Assembly: GCA_021299715.1 (NCBI GenBank)
Contig: JAJTEL010000002.1
Coordinates: 372,001 to 436,000, forward strand
Direction of reading: 5' to 3'
From: Ilumatobacteraceae bacterium
Lineage (GTDB): Bacteria > Actinomycetota > Acidimicrobiia > Acidimicrobiales > Ilumatobacteraceae
Length of the DNA stretch: 64,000 nucleotides
Made by a program: the position numbers and the translations under genes. Position 1 is the first letter of the stretch; every line of letters starts with the position of its first letter. Shown piece by piece: positions 33,400-43,841 of the stretch. Under the pieces are notes generated by a model that worked only from the letters and a program-made list of their open reading frames with translations, did no database searches and had not been told where the DNA came from.

Positions 33400-34155
33400 A
33401 TGTCTAGTGAGGTGGGGTCGCATTGGTTTGAGTCAATGGCCGACCACATGGGTCCTGCATATTTGCGCTACTCATTTACGAAAGGCACGACGCAAGAGAT
33501 TGACCACATTGTGTCGGTGCTGGGTCTTGCTCCGGGCATGCGGGTGCTTGATGTCGGATGTGGGCCAGGGCGCCACGCATATGAACTAGCGCGTCGGGGT
33601 ATTGCAGTTCACGGAATAGATATCAGCCAAACATTTGTGGACCTTGCCCAGCTGTCCGCACCCAGCGGTGCAACATTTGAACGGATGGACGCTCGCGCTC
33701 TGACGTTCAACAATGAATTCGACGCCGCAATTTGTTTGTGCCAAGGAGCATTTGGTCTTATGACGGCGAATGGTCATGACATTGATGTTCTGCGGGGCAT
33801 ACGTCGGGCACTGAAGGACGGCGCCGGCATGGCTCTGTCCGCCTTCAATGCGTATTTCGCCGTGAAGTATTTCGAGCAAGCCACGTTTGACGCCGGAACT
33901 GGCGTCAGTCACGAAGTCACCGAGATTCGCAATCAAGAAGGGGTGGGCCAGACCGTCGACCTCTGGACTGGTTGCTACACCCCACGAGAGCTTCGAATCA
34001 TGCTGGCAGCCTGCAATTTTGAGCCCCACAGCATCTCAAGCGTGGACCCTGGCGCTTACCGAGAAGCCCCCGCCTCCACTGAGAGTTCAGAGTTTCTGGT
34101 GATAGCGTTTACTTCGCCCTTCCGCCGGGAGGGTGACCTTTCAGGTCCCCACTGA
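33400..34155 (+). CDS. Class I SAM-dependent methyltransferase
   Basis: Rossmann-fold methyltransferase of unknown substrate, 251 aa. The SAM-binding loop is VLDVGCGPGRHAYELARRG, with acidic residue GIDISQTFVDLA and motif II-like FDAAICLCQGAFG. A C-terminal part (YTPRELRIMLAACNFEPHSI) is typical of small-molecule methyltransferases. The ATG lies 6 bases after the polA stop. It interrupts the polA-rpsA adjacency seen in other actinobacteria. Two GC-rich hairpin-like segments lie near its 3' end, before rpsA. Confidence 0.87.
   Translation: MSSEVGSHWFESMADHMGPAYLRYSFTKGTTQEIDHIVSVLGLAPGMRVLDVGCGPGRHAYELARRGIAVHGIDISQTFVDLAQLSAPSGATFERMDARALTFNNEFDAAICLCQGAFGLMTANGHDIDVLRGIRRALKDGAGMALSAFNAYFAVKYFEQATFDAGTGVSHEVTEIRNQEGVGQTVDLWTGCYTPRELRIMLAACNFEPHSISSVDPGAYREAPASTESSEFLVIAFTSPFRREGDLSGPH
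34117..34133 (+). other. Hairpin in the segment upstream of rpsA
   Basis: CCCTTCC at 34117-34123 can pair with GGGAGGG at 34127-34133 (one G-U pair) around a GCC loop, within the last codons of the methyltransferase gene and 55 bases before the rpsA start. It could lie in the rpsA leader or mark the end of the upstream message; no T-run follows it. Confidence 0.35.
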
Positions 34156-34187
34156 TACGTATTTATCCATCTCGAAAGACCACATCC

Positions 34188-35486
34188 TTGTCCGACGCAA
34201 CACTCACTTCCGCCCCTATGGGAACATTCGACGCGGAAGGTAACTACACACCTCGCCAAATCACAGAACGTGATCTCTCCACCAGCTTCGCAGATGCCAT
34301 CGATGGCACCATGGTGGAACTTAAAGACGGACAACTTGTCACCGGTACCGTCGTCAAGATCGACCGCGACGGAGTGTTGCTTGAATTCGGATACAAGACC
34401 GAAGGTGTTATCCCAACGCGCGAACTGGCAATCAAGAACGATGTCAACCCGCACGACGTTGTTGCACTCGGCGAAAAGATTGAGGCGCTTGTTCTTACTC
34501 TCGAAGACAAAGAAGGACGCCTTGTTCTTTCAAAGAAGCGTGCCCAGTACGAAAAGGCCTGGGGCGAAATTGAGCGCAAGAAGGAAAACGACGGCGTTGT
34601 TCACGGAACAGTCATCGAAGTTGTCAAGGGTGGACTCATCGTCGACATTGGTCTGCGCGGCTTCCTTCCAGCATCGCTTGTAGAACTTCGCCGCGTACGC
34701 GACCTTCAGCCATACATCGGCCAAGTCATCGACGCAAAAATCATCGAACTCGACCGCAACCGCAACAACGTTGTGTTGTCTCGTCGTGGATTCTTGGAAG
34801 AGAACCAAAAGGAAACTCGCGACGACTTCCTCAACAACCTCAAGTCTGGCGAGATTCGCCACGGCAAGGTGTCGTCGGTGGTTGCATTCGGTGCTTTCGT
34901 CGACCTCGGTGGCATGGACGGACTCATTCACGTGTCCGAGTTGTCATGGAAGCATGTTGAGCACCCATCACAAGTCGTACAAATTGGTGACGAAGTCACT
35001 GTTCAAGTTCTCGATGTCGACTTCAGCCGCGAGCGCATCAGCTTGTCACTGAAGGCAACACAACAAGACCCATGGCAAGAGTTTGCAAACAGCCACGAAG
35101 TCGGACAACTTGTTTATGGTCGCGTGACAAAGCTTGTTCCATTCGGTGCATTCGTTCAGGTGGGCGATGGCATCGAAGGCCTCGTACACATTTCGGAAAT
35201 GTCGGCGCATCACGTTGAAGCCGCAGAGCAAGTTGTTGCACCAGGTGAAGAGTTGTGGGTTAAGATCATCGACCTCGACCTTGCTCGTCGTCGTATTTCT
35301 ATCTCCATTAAGCAGGCCGCTGAAGGTGGCGAACTTGCCGCTGAGTATCAGGGCCAGTTCCAGGTGGACGAGCACGGCAACTGGGTGGGCGGAGACGACT
35401 CCGAGCGCGAAGCTGCATGGGCTGAGTACTACAAGGAATACGGTCAGCCTGGCGAAGCCGGCGCCGAAGCACCTGCTGCTGAATAA
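34188..35486 (+). CDS. rpsA: 30S ribosomal protein S1
   Basis: Ribosomal protein S1, which holds mRNA on the 30S subunit. Four S1 OB-fold domains are visible near residues 48-115, 135-200, 218-287 and 303-373, each opening with a G-x-V segment (VTGTVVKIDRDG, VHGTVIEVVKGG, RHGKVSSVVAFGAFVDLG, VYGRVTKLVPFGAFVQVG). This is the usual number in actinobacteria. The tail is acidic and Gly/Ala-rich. I chose TTG 34188 (432 aa) because GAAAG sits 9 bases upstream. The ATG at 34218 would remove ten residues. The polA-rpsA-coaE order is conserved in Mycobacterium. Confidence 0.95.
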   Translation: MSDATLTSAPMGTFDAEGNYTPRQITERDLSTSFADAIDGTMVELKDGQLVTGTVVKIDRDGVLLEFGYKTEGVIPTRELAIKNDVNPHDVVALGEKIEALVLTLEDKEGRLVLSKKRAQYEKAWGEIERKKENDGVVHGTVIEVVKGGLIVDIGLRGFLPASLVELRRVRDLQPYIGQVIDAKIIELDRNRNNVVLSRRGFLEENQKETRDDFLNNLKSGEIRHGKVSSVVAFGAFVDLGGMDGLIHVSELSWKHVEHPSQVVQIGDEVTVQVLDVDFSRERISLSLKATQQDPWQEFANSHEVGQLVYGRVTKLVPFGAFVQVGDGIEGLVHISEMSAHHVEAAEQVVAPGEELWVKIIDLDLARRRISISIKQAAEGGELAAEYQGQFQVDEHGNWVGGDDSEREAAWAEYYKEYGQPGEAGAEAPAAE

Positions 35487-35497
35487 GGCGTCGTTAC

Positions 35498-36166
35498 GTG
35501 ATCCTTCTGGGCCTGACCGGTGGGATTGGTTCGGGTAAATCAACAGTGTCTTCGTTGCTCGCAGAGCACGGAGCCGTCATTATTGATGCCGACGCCATCA
35601 CTCGTGAACTCCAATCCACTGGTGCTCCGCTACTTACAGTGCTTGCGGAACGCTTCGGTGACACCATCATTGCTAGTGATGGTTCACTAGATCGCGCGGC
35701 ACTTGCGGCCATAGCATTTTCTGACCCCGAAGCGTTGAAGGATCTCAACAAGATTGTTCATCCGGCTGTGGCGGCAGAGATGGATAGGCGAATGAAAGAA
35801 GCCGACAAGAGCGCATGGTGGTGCCGTGTGTTGCCGGCATTGAAGAAGCACAAAGTTGTTGTTCTCGACATTCCATTGTTGGCAGAGAATCCCCGCAAAG
35901 GTTTGTGTGGAGTCATCGTGGTTGACGTTCCGGTTGAACTTGCAATTGAACGCTTAGTCAAATTCCGATCCATGAACGAAGACGATGCCCGCGCGCGTAT
36001 TGCGAAACAAGCATCTCGCGAGAAGCGTTTAGAAATCGCCGACAAGGTCATCGACAATTCGGGGGATATGCAATCGCTGGCCGCTCAGGTTGACCAGGTG
36101 TGGCAGTGGGCATGCTCCTTGCCGCCAGCGAAACCCGACGCGGGTGTTCGCACAAACAACGGCTGA
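35498..36166 (+). CDS. coaE: Dephospho-CoA kinase (CoaE)
   Basis: Last enzyme of coenzyme A synthesis, phosphorylating the 3'-hydroxyl of dephospho-CoA. P-loop [20 protein letters not shown], substrate Asp in [30 protein letters not shown] and [14 protein letters not shown] are in family order. 222 aa from the GTG at 35498. There is no C-terminal GrpB-like domain of the kind found in mycobacterial CoaE. It lies 11 bases after rpsA and 25 bases before the uvrB GTG. Confidence 0.94.
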   Translation: MILLGLTGGIGSGKSTVSSLLAEHGAVIIDADAITRELQSTGAPLLTVLAERFGDTIIASDGSLDRAALAAIAFSDPEALKDLNKIVHPAVAAEMDRRMKEADKSAWWCRVLPALKKHKVVVLDIPLLAENPRKGLCGVIVVDVPVELAIERLVKFRSMNEDDARARIAKQASREKRLEIADKVIDNSGDMQSLAAQVDQVWQWACSLPPAKPDAGVRTNNG

Positions 36167-36179
36167 CAGAACCGCTCTG

Positions 36180-36185
36180 TACGAT
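36180..36185 (+). promoter_or_regulatory. Putative leaderless -10 box of uvrB
   Basis: TACGAT followed by exactly 6 bases and the GTG at 36192; no Shine-Dalgarno sequence. No LexA-type palindrome is seen close by. Confidence 0.5.
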
Positions 36186-36191
36186 TCTCCC

Positions 36192-38213
36192 GTGACGTCA
36201 TTTCAGGTTGTATCCGACTTTGCTCCGGCGGGTGATCAACCGAAAGCCATTGCTGAATTAAGCGCAGGTATTGAAGGTGGTGAACGCTTCCAGACTTTGC
36301 TCGGAATCACCGGATCAGGCAAGTCGGCCACCATTGCTTGGACTATCGAGAAAACACAGCGTCCTACGCTCATTCTTGCCCCGAACAAAAGCCTTGCTGC
36401 GCAGCTAGCTCAAGAGATGAAGGAATTCTTCCCACATAATCGGGTGGAGTTCTTTGTTAGTTACTACGACTACTACCAGCCAGAGGCATACATTCCGTCA
36501 AGCGACACGTACATCGAAAAAGACTCATCCATCAACGAAGAGATTGACAGATTGCGTCACTCCGCAACGGCTGCCTTGCTCACGCGACGCGACACCATTG
36601 TTGTGGCAAGTGTGTCCTGTATTTACGGTATGGGTGACCCCGAGGAGTACAAGGGTCAATTGCTCGAAGTACATGTTGGCGTCGACTACGACCAGCGCAG
36701 CATGTTGCGTCGATTAGTAGACCTGCAGTACGACCGCAACGATATGACGCTTGGTCGTGGCAACTTCCGAGTACGTGGAGACACCATTGAAGTGCATCCT
36801 GCATACGAGGAAAATGTTGTTCGCATTGAAATGTTCGGCGACACCATCGACAGAATCACCATGATTGACCCGCTCACTGGTGAGACCTTGTCAGAGCCTT
36901 CCGAACTACTCATTTTCCCTGCAACTCACTATGTTGCGGGTGACGACAGACTGCGCAAAGCCATTCGCGGCATCGAAGACGAGTTGCAAAAACAACTTGC
37001 CCTTTTTGAAAGCCAAGGCAAACTTCTTGAGGCTCAACGGTTGCGTATGCGGACCCAATATGACTTAGAGATGATTCAAGAGATGGGTTATTGCAATGGC
37101 ATCGAGAACTACTCAATGCATATCGATGGCCGTCAACCCGGAGAACCACCGTTTACCTTGCTCGACTATTTCCCCAAGGACTACTTGCTCATTATCGATG
37201 AAAGCCACGTGGCAGTTCCACAGTTACACGCTCAATTCGCCGGAGACAGAAGCCGCAAAGACACGTTGGTAGAGCACGGATTCCGTCTCCCCAGTGCACG
37301 AGACAACCGACCACTTCGATTTGAAGAGACATTTGAACGAATTAATCAGTGCATCTTTATGTCGGCAACTCCGGCTCCGTTCGAACTCAAGCACAGCACC
37401 AAGGTTGTAGAACAGATTGTTCGCCCTACGGGTCTTGTAGACCCAGAAGTCATTGTTCGTCCCACGAAAGGCCAAATTGACGACATCATTGAAATGGTTC
37501 GTGGCCGGGTGGAGGTGGGGGACCGAGTACTCATCACCACGCTTACAAAGAAGATGGCAGAAGATCTTACGGAGTACCTGTTGGAACAAGGTTTGAATGT
37601 TCGCTATCTGCACTCCAACATCGACACATTGCAGCGAATAGAAATTCTTCGTGGTCTACGACTTGGTGAATTCGATGTATTGGTGGGCATCAACTTGCTG
37701 CGTGAAGGTTTGGACCTTCCTGAAGTGTCATTGGTGGCCATTCTCGATGCCGACAAAGAAGGATTTTTGCGCAGTGAAACGTCGCTCATTCAGATGATTG
37801 GTCGTGCGGCACGAAATGTTGCTGGCCAAGTGGTGATGTATGCAGACAAAGTGACCCCATCCATGGAACGCGCTATTGGGGAAACCAAACGACGTCGCGA
37901 GACTCAAATTGCATACAACCTGGAACACAACATCAACCCGCAAACTATTCGCAAGGCTGTCGGAGACATCTTGTCGGTCTTGACAGGTGGCGATAATACG
38001 GCGCCGGTTCCAGGGAAGGGTGTTCGCCGTAACCGTGAACGGGACAAAGTTCAGAGAGAAATTAAGTCCATGCCACAGCAGGACATTGCTCGTCTTATAC
38101 AGACTCTTGAAGACGAGATGAATCAAGCAGCCACCGAGTTGAAATTCGAGTATGCCGCACGTCTCAGAGACGAAATTAACGACCTACGGCGTGAACTTCG
38201 TGACGCTCGTTAG
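36192..38213 (+). CDS. uvrB: Excinuclease ABC subunit UvrB
   Basis: Damage-verification helicase of nucleotide excision repair, 673 aa. Walker A is [13 protein letters not shown]. The beta-hairpin and its surroundings are [20 protein letters not shown], and Walker B is [13 protein letters not shown]. Helicase motifs include [19 protein letters not shown] and [27 protein letters not shown]. The C-terminal UVR domain [20 protein letters not shown] binds UvrC. The GTG at 36192 is chosen because the protein then starts at the normal place ([19 protein letters not shown]) and a TACGAT box is 6 bases upstream. Confidence 0.96.
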   Translation: MTSFQVVSDFAPAGDQPKAIAELSAGIEGGERFQTLLGITGSGKSATIAWTIEKTQRPTLILAPNKSLAAQLAQEMKEFFPHNRVEFFVSYYDYYQPEAYIPSSDTYIEKDSSINEEIDRLRHSATAALLTRRDTIVVASVSCIYGMGDPEEYKGQLLEVHVGVDYDQRSMLRRLVDLQYDRNDMTLGRGNFRVRGDTIEVHPAYEENVVRIEMFGDTIDRITMIDPLTGETLSEPSELLIFPATHYVAGDDRLRKAIRGIEDELQKQLALFESQGKLLEAQRLRMRTQYDLEMIQEMGYCNGIENYSMHIDGRQPGEPPFTLLDYFPKDYLLIIDESHVAVPQLHAQFAGDRSRKDTLVEHGFRLPSARDNRPLRFEETFERINQCIFMSATPAPFELKHSTKVVEQIVRPTGLVDPEVIVRPTKGQIDDIIEMVRGRVEVGDRVLITTLTKKMAEDLTEYLLEQGLNVRYLHSNIDTLQRIEILRGLRLGEFDVLVGINLLREGLDLPEVSLVAILDADKEGFLRSETSLIQMIGRAARNVAGQVVMYADKVTPSMERAIGETKRRRETQIAYNLEHNINPQTIRKAVGDILSVLTGGDNTAPVPGKGVRRNRERDKVQREIKSMPQQDIARLIQTLEDEMNQAATELKFEYAARLRDEINDLRRELRDAR

Positions 38214-38221
38214 CAACTAGG

Positions 38222-38227
38222 TAGCCT
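38222..38227 (+). promoter_or_regulatory. Putative leaderless -10 box of uvrA
   Basis: TAGCCT followed by exactly 6 bases and the uvrA GTG at 38234, inside the 20-base gap after uvrB. It suggests uvrA is also transcribed separately from uvrB. Confidence 0.5.
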
Positions 38228-38233
38228 CGTACC

Positions 38234-41206
38234 GTGGCTGAGAAAATCATCGTTCGGGGTGCGCGCGAACACAACCTAAAAAACATCAGCCTGGAACTTC
38301 CACGTGACCAACTCATTGTGTTCACTGGGCTTTCCGGAAGTGGTAAGAGCTCTCTGGCGTTCGACACCATCTACGCAGAGGGTCAACGCCGGTATGTAGA
38401 AAGTCTGTCTGCATACGCGCGTCAGTTCTTAGGCCAAATGGACAAACCCGATGTCGATGTTATTGAGGGACTGTCCCCGGCAATTTCAATTGATCAAAAG
38501 TCTGCTTCGCGAAATCCGCGGTCGACCGTGGGAACAATTACCGAGATCTACGACTATTTGCGACTGTTGTATGCGCGAATTGGAATTCAGCATTGTCCTA
38601 CTGACGGAACAAAGTTGCAGCGACAGACACCCCAGCAAATTGTCGACCGAATCATGACTTTGGAAGAGGGAACTCGATTTCAAGTCTTGGCTCCCGTTGT
38701 TCGCGGACGCAAAGGCGAGTACGACACATTGTTGGCAGACCTTGCTGGGCAGGGTTTTGTTCGTGCTCGCATAGATGGTGAAGTACGAGACATAGCTGAG
38801 TTCTTGGCGTCTGGCGAGAAACTTGCTCGTTACGAGAATCACAGTATCGACATCATCGTCGACCGTTTGGTACGCAGAGACGACATTGAACGCCGTCTTA
38901 CAGACTCTCTTGAGACGGCCCTGAAACTTGCTGATGGTGTAGCTGGGGTTGAGTTAGTGGCGAAAGACGGTTCAGATAGCGAAACACTGACATTCAGTCA
39001 GCACCTTGCGTGCCCGAAGTGCGGGTCCAGTTTCGACGAGCCTGCGCCACGTAATTTCTCATTCAACTCTCCGTATGGCGCGTGTGAGAACTGTGACGGG
39101 CTTGGAACAAAGTTTGAAGTTGACGCAGAACTCGTTATTCCCGACAACTCAATGAGTTTGGCCGAGGGGGCAATTGCTCCGTGGCGCAGTGCACACACCG
39201 CGTACTTTCATCGCATGTTGGGCGCAGTCGCCGAGCAAGAAGGCATCGACATGGACAAACCATGGTCAAAGATTTCGGCGAAGCATCAGAAACTTGTCTT
39301 GCACGGAAAATCCGGTGCCATGCAGGTGAAGTACCGAAACCGCTTCGGAAAAGTTCGTCAATTCAGCACACAATACGAAGGTGTCATCCCTTGGATTAAG
39401 CGTCGTCATGCAGATGCAGAAAGTGACTGGACCCGCGAACAGTTCGAAACGTACATGCGTGAAGTGCCGTGTCCGGCGTGCGAAGGTGCACGTTTAAAGC
39501 CATCCACTTTGGCCATCACCATTAATGACCGAAATATTTCTGAAGTGTGTGACATGTCTATCGGAGATTCAGCCGCATTTTTGGCTGGTCTTACGCTGAG
39601 TCAACGCGATGCCATGATTGCCGAGCGCGTTACCAAAGAAATTAACGCGCGTCTTGGTTTTCTCTTAGACGTTGGTCTCGACTATCTCACCTTGTCACGG
39701 TCGGCTGGAACATTGGCTGGTGGGGAAGCGCAACGCATTCGTCTGGCCAGCCAAATCGGATCAGGTCTTGTAGGAACTCTCTATGTGCTCGATGAGCCCA
39801 GCATTGGTTTGCACCAACGCGACAACCGTCGCCTTATTGAAACATTGTTGCGATTACGCGACCTTGGAAACACTGTCATTGTTGTTGAACATGATGAGGA
39901 GACCATTAAGGAAAGCGACTGGATTGTCGACATTGGCCCTGGAGCAGGTGAGCACGGCGGAGAAGTCGTCTACAGCGGTCCCGTTCCCGGAATTTCGAAA
40001 GCAAAAGATTCTGTCACTGGCCGCTATCTCACTGGCGCTGCATCTATTGAGGTTCCCCAGAAACGTCGTACGCCATCGGGTGACGTTATTACTGTGCGCG
40101 GTGCGCGCGAGCACAACTTGCGAGATATCGACGTAGAGATTCCCCTCGGTTGTTTTGTTGCGGTGACTGGTGTTTCAGGAAGCGGAAAGAGCACTCTCAT
40201 TCGCGACATCTTGCTGCCGGCCATGATGCAACGCATCTACAAGAGCAAGGAAGCACCAGGTCGCCATCGAGCAGTCGACGGTATCGACGCAATTGACAAA
40301 GTGATCGACATGGATCAGTCTCCAATTGGTCGTACACCACGTTCCAACCCGGCCACCTACACAGGCGTGTTCGATTCCATTCGAAAACTATTCGCCGCGT
40401 CACCCGAAGCAAAAGTGCGTGGGTATCAGCCCGGTCGTTTTAGTTTCAACGTGCAAGGTGGGCGCTGTGAAGCCTGTTCAGGCGACGGAACCATAAAGAT
40501 TGAAATGCACTTCTTGCCCGATGTGTATGTGCCGTGTGAGGTCTGTAAAGGGGCGCGATACAACCGCGACACACTCGACATCACCTTTAAAGGCAAGAAC
40601 ATTGCCGAAGTGCTCGACATGCCCATCTCTGAAGCCTTGGACTTCTTCTCAAATCAGCCCACAATCGCGCGCCACATGCAAACTCTTGTAGACGTTGGCC
40701 TGGGTTATGTACGCCTTGGCCAATCAGCGCCCACATTGTCTGGTGGTGAAGCGCAACGAGTAAAACTGGCCAGCGAATTGGCGAAGCGTTCTACGGGTCA
40801 CACCATGTACTTGTTAGACGAACCCACCACAGGTTTGCATTTCGAAGATGTTCGTCGTTTGCTTACGGTTCTGTCGCGCTTGGTAGACCAGGGAAACACA
40901 GTTCTTGTCATTGAACACAATCTCGATGTCATCAAAACTGCCGATTGGCTTATTGATTTAGGTCCAGAGGGCGGCAGTGGCGGTGGTTCCATTGTGGGTA
41001 CCGGAACCCCGGAAGATATTGCGAAAACAGGCTCTAGCCACACAGGTCGATTCCTTGCACCACTTTTGGGAATGCCCCCAGCAAAGACCGTTTCAAAATC
41101 TGCGGCTAAGAAAGTGCCAAACGCTTCTCAAAAGTCAGTTTCTGCGAAGAAGACAGTGGTGAAGAAAGCGCCAGTGAAAAAGGCTGCGGCGAAGCCGAAG
41201 AAGTAA
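38234..41206 (+). CDS. uvrA: Excinuclease ABC subunit UvrA with lysine-rich tail
   Basis: DNA-damage sensor ATPase of nucleotide excision repair, 990 aa. Two ABC modules are clear: Walker [18 protein letters not shown] and [19 protein letters not shown]; signatures [13 protein letters not shown] and [13 protein letters not shown]; Walker [15 protein letters not shown] and [14 protein letters not shown]. Zinc cysteines [14 protein letters not shown] and [17 protein letters not shown] are present. The last 45 residues or so are an unusual Lys/Ala-rich tail ([26 protein letters not shown]-type repeats), resembling the basic tails of mycobacterial HupB or topoisomerase I. It probably adds non-specific DNA binding (inference). 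uvrC starts 2 bases downstream. Confidence 0.96.
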   Translation: MAEKIIVRGAREHNLKNISLELPRDQLIVFTGLSGSGKSSLAFDTIYAEGQRRYVESLSAYARQFLGQMDKPDVDVIEGLSPAISIDQKSASRNPRSTVGTITEIYDYLRLLYARIGIQHCPTDGTKLQRQTPQQIVDRIMTLEEGTRFQVLAPVVRGRKGEYDTLLADLAGQGFVRARIDGEVRDIAEFLASGEKLARYENHSIDIIVDRLVRRDDIERRLTDSLETALKLADGVAGVELVAKDGSDSETLTFSQHLACPKCGSSFDEPAPRNFSFNSPYGACENCDGLGTKFEVDAELVIPDNSMSLAEGAIAPWRSAHTAYFHRMLGAVAEQEGIDMDKPWSKISAKHQKLVLHGKSGAMQVKYRNRFGKVRQFSTQYEGVIPWIKRRHADAESDWTREQFETYMREVPCPACEGARLKPSTLAITINDRNISEVCDMSIGDSAAFLAGLTLSQRDAMIAERVTKEINARLGFLLDVGLDYLTLSRSAGTLAGGEAQRIRLASQIGSGLVGTLYVLDEPSIGLHQRDNRRLIETLLRLRDLGNTVIVVEHDEETIKESDWIVDIGPGAGEHGGEVVYSGPVPGISKAKDSVTGRYLTGAASIEVPQKRRTPSGDVITVRGAREHNLRDIDVEIPLGCFVAVTGVSGSGKSTLIRDILLPAMMQRIYKSKEAPGRHRAVDGIDAIDKVIDMDQSPIGRTPRSNPATYTGVFDSIRKLFAASPEAKVRGYQPGRFSFNVQGGRCEACSGDGTIKIEMHFLPDVYVPCEVCKGARYNRDTLDITFKGKNIAEVLDMPISEALDFFSNQPTIARHMQTLVDVGLGYVRLGQSAPTLSGGEAQRVKLASELAKRSTGHTMYLLDEPTTGLHFEDVRRLLTVLSRLVDQGNTVLVIEHNLDVIKTADWLIDLGPEGGSGGGSIVGTGTPEDIAKTGSSHTGRFLAPLLGMPPAKTVSKSAAKKVPNASQKSVSAKKTVVKKAPVKKAAAKPKK

Positions 41207-41208
41207 TT

Positions 41209-43083
41209 GTGGCTGTTCAGCGTCCTGCCGTCGGTTCCATTCCCACGCAACCAGGGTCGTACCAGTTCAAAGATGAACATGGCCGCGTCATCTATGTAGG
41301 AAAGGCAGCGAATCTTCGTTCGCGTCTACAGAGTTACTTTCAAGACCAAAGCCAAATGCACCCACGAACCGCGTCAATGGTGAATGCGGCCCACTCGGTG
41401 GAATGGATTGAGGTGCGCAACGAGGTTGAGGCATTAATGCTGGAGTTCTCGCTCATTAAGCAGCACCGTCCTCGTTTTAATGTGCGCCTTCGCGACGACA
41501 AGAGTTATCCGTTCTTGGCAGTCACCACCGATGAAGAGTGGCCGCGTGCTGTGGTCATGCGTGGCACCAAGAGAAAGGGCACTCGTTATTTTGGCCCTTA
41601 CCCACACGCATGGGCCATTCGCGAGACACTCGATTTGTTGTTGAGAACCTTCCCAGTGCGTACGTGTTCACAAGGCAAGTTCAATCAGCATCAGAGACTT
41701 GGTCGCCCGTGCTTGCTGTTTCATATCGAGAAATGCTCTGGTCCTTGTGTGGGAGAGATTTCTGCCGAGCAATACACCGAACACGTGCGTCAACTTCTGT
41801 CTTTCCTAGATGGCGACACCGATGAAGTGGTGTCGTTGCTGCAGAGAGAAATGGCCGACGCTTCACAAGCGCTGGAGTTTGAACGCGCCGCGCGGCTACG
41901 CGATCGATTGGGTGGCGTGATGCGCGCAATTGAGAAGCAGCAAATGGTGGGCGAGCGTGATGAAGATTTGGACATCATTGGAATTGCCGACGACGATCTT
42001 GAAGCAGCCGTGCAGGTGTTCTTTGTGCGCAAAGGCCGCGTTGTAGGACGTAAGGGATTCATTCTTGACAAGGTGGAAGATCTTTCTCCCGGCGGTTTAG
42101 TCGATCGGGTCTTAGAAGAGATGTATGGCGATCAACCACCACTTGGTATTCCATCTCATGTGTTGGTGCCGGTGATGCCTGACCATGCCGAGACATACGC
42201 CGAATGGTTGAAACATCTTCGTGGTTCCCAGGTTGTCTTTCGAGTTCCACAACGTGGAGACAAGCGCGAACTTCATGAAACAGTCACGGTGAACGCTCGC
42301 GAAGAGTTTGTTCGTCATCGCCTCAAACGAGCGAGTGACCACAATTCTCGAAGTCGTGCGCTCTCCGAACTTCAAGACCTTCTGATGTTGCCCGAAGCCC
42401 CATTGCGAATTGAGTGCTACGACATGGCGCACCTGCAGGGAACCGATTACGTCGGTTCGATGGTGGTCATGGAAGATGGCCTTCCCAACAAACGTGAGTA
42501 TCGGCGTTTCAAAGTGAAAGATGTTCCGGGCAACGACGATTACGCAGCAATGCGTGAGGTTCTGCATCGGAGACTTTCTGCCTACGTTGAAGAACGCGAC
42601 CAACCGGTAGGCGAGCGTGGTACCAAGCCAGGAAAGTTTGCCTATCCGCCGCAGTTGTTGCTGGTGGACGGCGGCAAAGGACAATTAGGTGTGGCAATGG
42701 AAGTTATTGCCGAGCTTGGTCTCTCCGACGAGATCCCGGTTGCTTCGTTAGCAAAGAAGTTTGAAGAGGTTTACATTCCTGGGCAGCAAGAGCCGGTTCG
42801 CATCCCACGGGGCACAGAAGGGCTCTTTATGTTGCAACGCATTCGTGACGAGGCGCATCGTTTTGCCAACACTTTCCATAGAGAGTTGCGTGGCAAACGA
42901 ATGGTGTCGTCGTCTCTCGATGGCATAGCCGGACTTGGTGAGGCGAGAGCGAAACGCCTCGTGAAGGAAATGGGCGGTGTCAACGCCGTGAAGAAGGCTT
43001 CTTTAGAAGATTTGACAATGCTGACATGGTTGCCCGAACAGGTTGCTCAGGCCATCTACAACAAGTTCCACGCAGAATCGTAA
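41209..43083 (+). CDS. uvrC: Excinuclease ABC subunit UvrC
   Basis: Dual-incision nuclease of nucleotide excision repair, 624 aa. The N-terminal GIY-YIG-like nuclease has PGSYQFKDEHGRVIYVGKA (residues about 16-34). The UVR motif, SQALEFERAARLRDRLGGVM, lies near 215-235. The RNase H-like nuclease has IECYDMAHLQGTDYVGSMVV and LLLVDGGKGQLGVAMEV. The C-terminal helix-hairpin-helix is LDGIAGLGEARAKRLVKEMGG. The GTG start is 2 bases after the uvrA stop. Its TAA stop doubles as the first bases of the TAAGGT box for the next gene. Confidence 0.96.
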   Translation: MAVQRPAVGSIPTQPGSYQFKDEHGRVIYVGKAANLRSRLQSYFQDQSQMHPRTASMVNAAHSVEWIEVRNEVEALMLEFSLIKQHRPRFNVRLRDDKSYPFLAVTTDEEWPRAVVMRGTKRKGTRYFGPYPHAWAIRETLDLLLRTFPVRTCSQGKFNQHQRLGRPCLLFHIEKCSGPCVGEISAEQYTEHVRQLLSFLDGDTDEVVSLLQREMADASQALEFERAARLRDRLGGVMRAIEKQQMVGERDEDLDIIGIADDDLEAAVQVFFVRKGRVVGRKGFILDKVEDLSPGGLVDRVLEEMYGDQPPLGIPSHVLVPVMPDHAETYAEWLKHLRGSQVVFRVPQRGDKRELHETVTVNAREEFVRHRLKRASDHNSRSRALSELQDLLMLPEAPLRIECYDMAHLQGTDYVGSMVVMEDGLPNKREYRRFKVKDVPGNDDYAAMREVLHRRLSAYVEERDQPVGERGTKPGKFAYPPQLLLVDGGKGQLGVAMEVIAELGLSDEIPVASLAKKFEEVYIPGQQEPVRIPRGTEGLFMLQRIRDEAHRFANTFHRELRGKRMVSSSLDGIAGLGEARAKRLVKEMGGVNAVKKASLEDLTMLTWLPEQVAQAIYNKFHAES

Positions 43084-43086
43084 GGT
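43081..43086 (+). promoter_or_regulatory. Putative leaderless -10 box overlapping the uvrC stop
   Basis: TAAGGT contains the uvrC TAA stop, is followed by exactly 6 bases and then the ATG at 43093. Confidence 0.45.
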
Positions 43087-43092
43087 TGCAAC

Positions 43093-43824
43093 ATGTCGGA
43101 CAATGGTTTGTGGGACCAACATGCTCAATGGTGGATTGATGGTTTTACAGGTGGCGTCGATCCTGAGTACGAAGAACAAATTATTCCTTTGGCTACAGAA
43201 GAACTCGACGGTTTCCACACCATTCTCGATGTGGGCTGCGGAGATGGCCAGATTGCGCGAGCACTCGCACGTCAAGGTTCAACTGTGTTGGGTATCGACC
43301 CAACGGAACTTCACATCGCTATCGCGCGTGAACGCGGCGGGGGACCCACGTACCAGCTTGGTTCGGCCACGTCGTTACCCGTGGCCGACAACTCGCAAGA
43401 TGCCGTAGTCGCATGCCTAGTGTTCGAGCACATCGACGACGTTGACGGCGCAATTGCAGAAGTTGCACGGGTGTTGCGCCCTGGCGGCCAATTCAGTTTC
43501 TTCCTGAACCACCCGTTATTGCAGACACCAGGAAGCGGATGGATTGATGATCACATCATTGATCCTCCAGAGCAGTACTGGCGTATTGGTCCTTACCTGG
43601 TGGAGACTGAATCTGTTGAAGAAGTAGAAAAAGACATCTACATCCGTTTCCTTCATCGACCCTTAAGCCGCTACATCAACTCTCTCATCGCACACGGTTT
43701 ACGTCTTGAGCGCATGGTGGAACCGAGTCCACCGCAGGGCTTCTTGGACAGGGCACCCGAGTATTCGCTTGCCCACACCATTCCACGGTTGTTGTACTTA
43801 CGCTCCGTGAAGATGAGCCAATAA
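43093..43824 (+). CDS. Class I SAM-dependent methyltransferase
   Basis: Rossmann methyltransferase, 243 aa, with SAM loop ILDVGCGDGQIARALARQG, acidic residue GIDPTELHIAIA, LPVADNSQDAVVACLVFEHIDDVDGAI and LRPGGQFSFFLNHP. The C-terminal half (DDHIIDPPEQYWRIGPYLVE and ISRYINSLIAHGLRLERMVEP-like residues) resembles methyltransferases acting on small molecules or quinones; the substrate is not predictable. It lies between uvrC and rapZ, where it is not part of the usual gene order, and has its own probable leaderless start. Confidence 0.87.
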   Translation: MSDNGLWDQHAQWWIDGFTGGVDPEYEEQIIPLATEELDGFHTILDVGCGDGQIARALARQGSTVLGIDPTELHIAIARERGGGPTYQLGSATSLPVADNSQDAVVACLVFEHIDDVDGAIAEVARVLRPGGQFSFFLNHPLLQTPGSGWIDDHIIDPPEQYWRIGPYLVETESVEEVEKDIYIRFLHRPLSRYINSLIAHGLRLERMVEPSPPQGFLDRAPEYSLAHTIPRLLYLRSVKMSQ

Positions 43825-43829
43825 ATGAG

Positions 43830-43835
43830 TAACCT
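43830..43835 (+). promoter_or_regulatory. Putative leaderless -10 box of rapZ
   Basis: TAACCT followed by exactly 6 bases and the rapZ GTG at 43842, no ribosome-binding site. Confidence 0.5.
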
Positions 43836-43841
43836 TCGCCT

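Noticed and set aside
36167-38233. LexA/SOS operators before uvrB or uvrA
   Set aside because: No GAAC-N4-GTTC-like palindrome is visible in either upstream gap.
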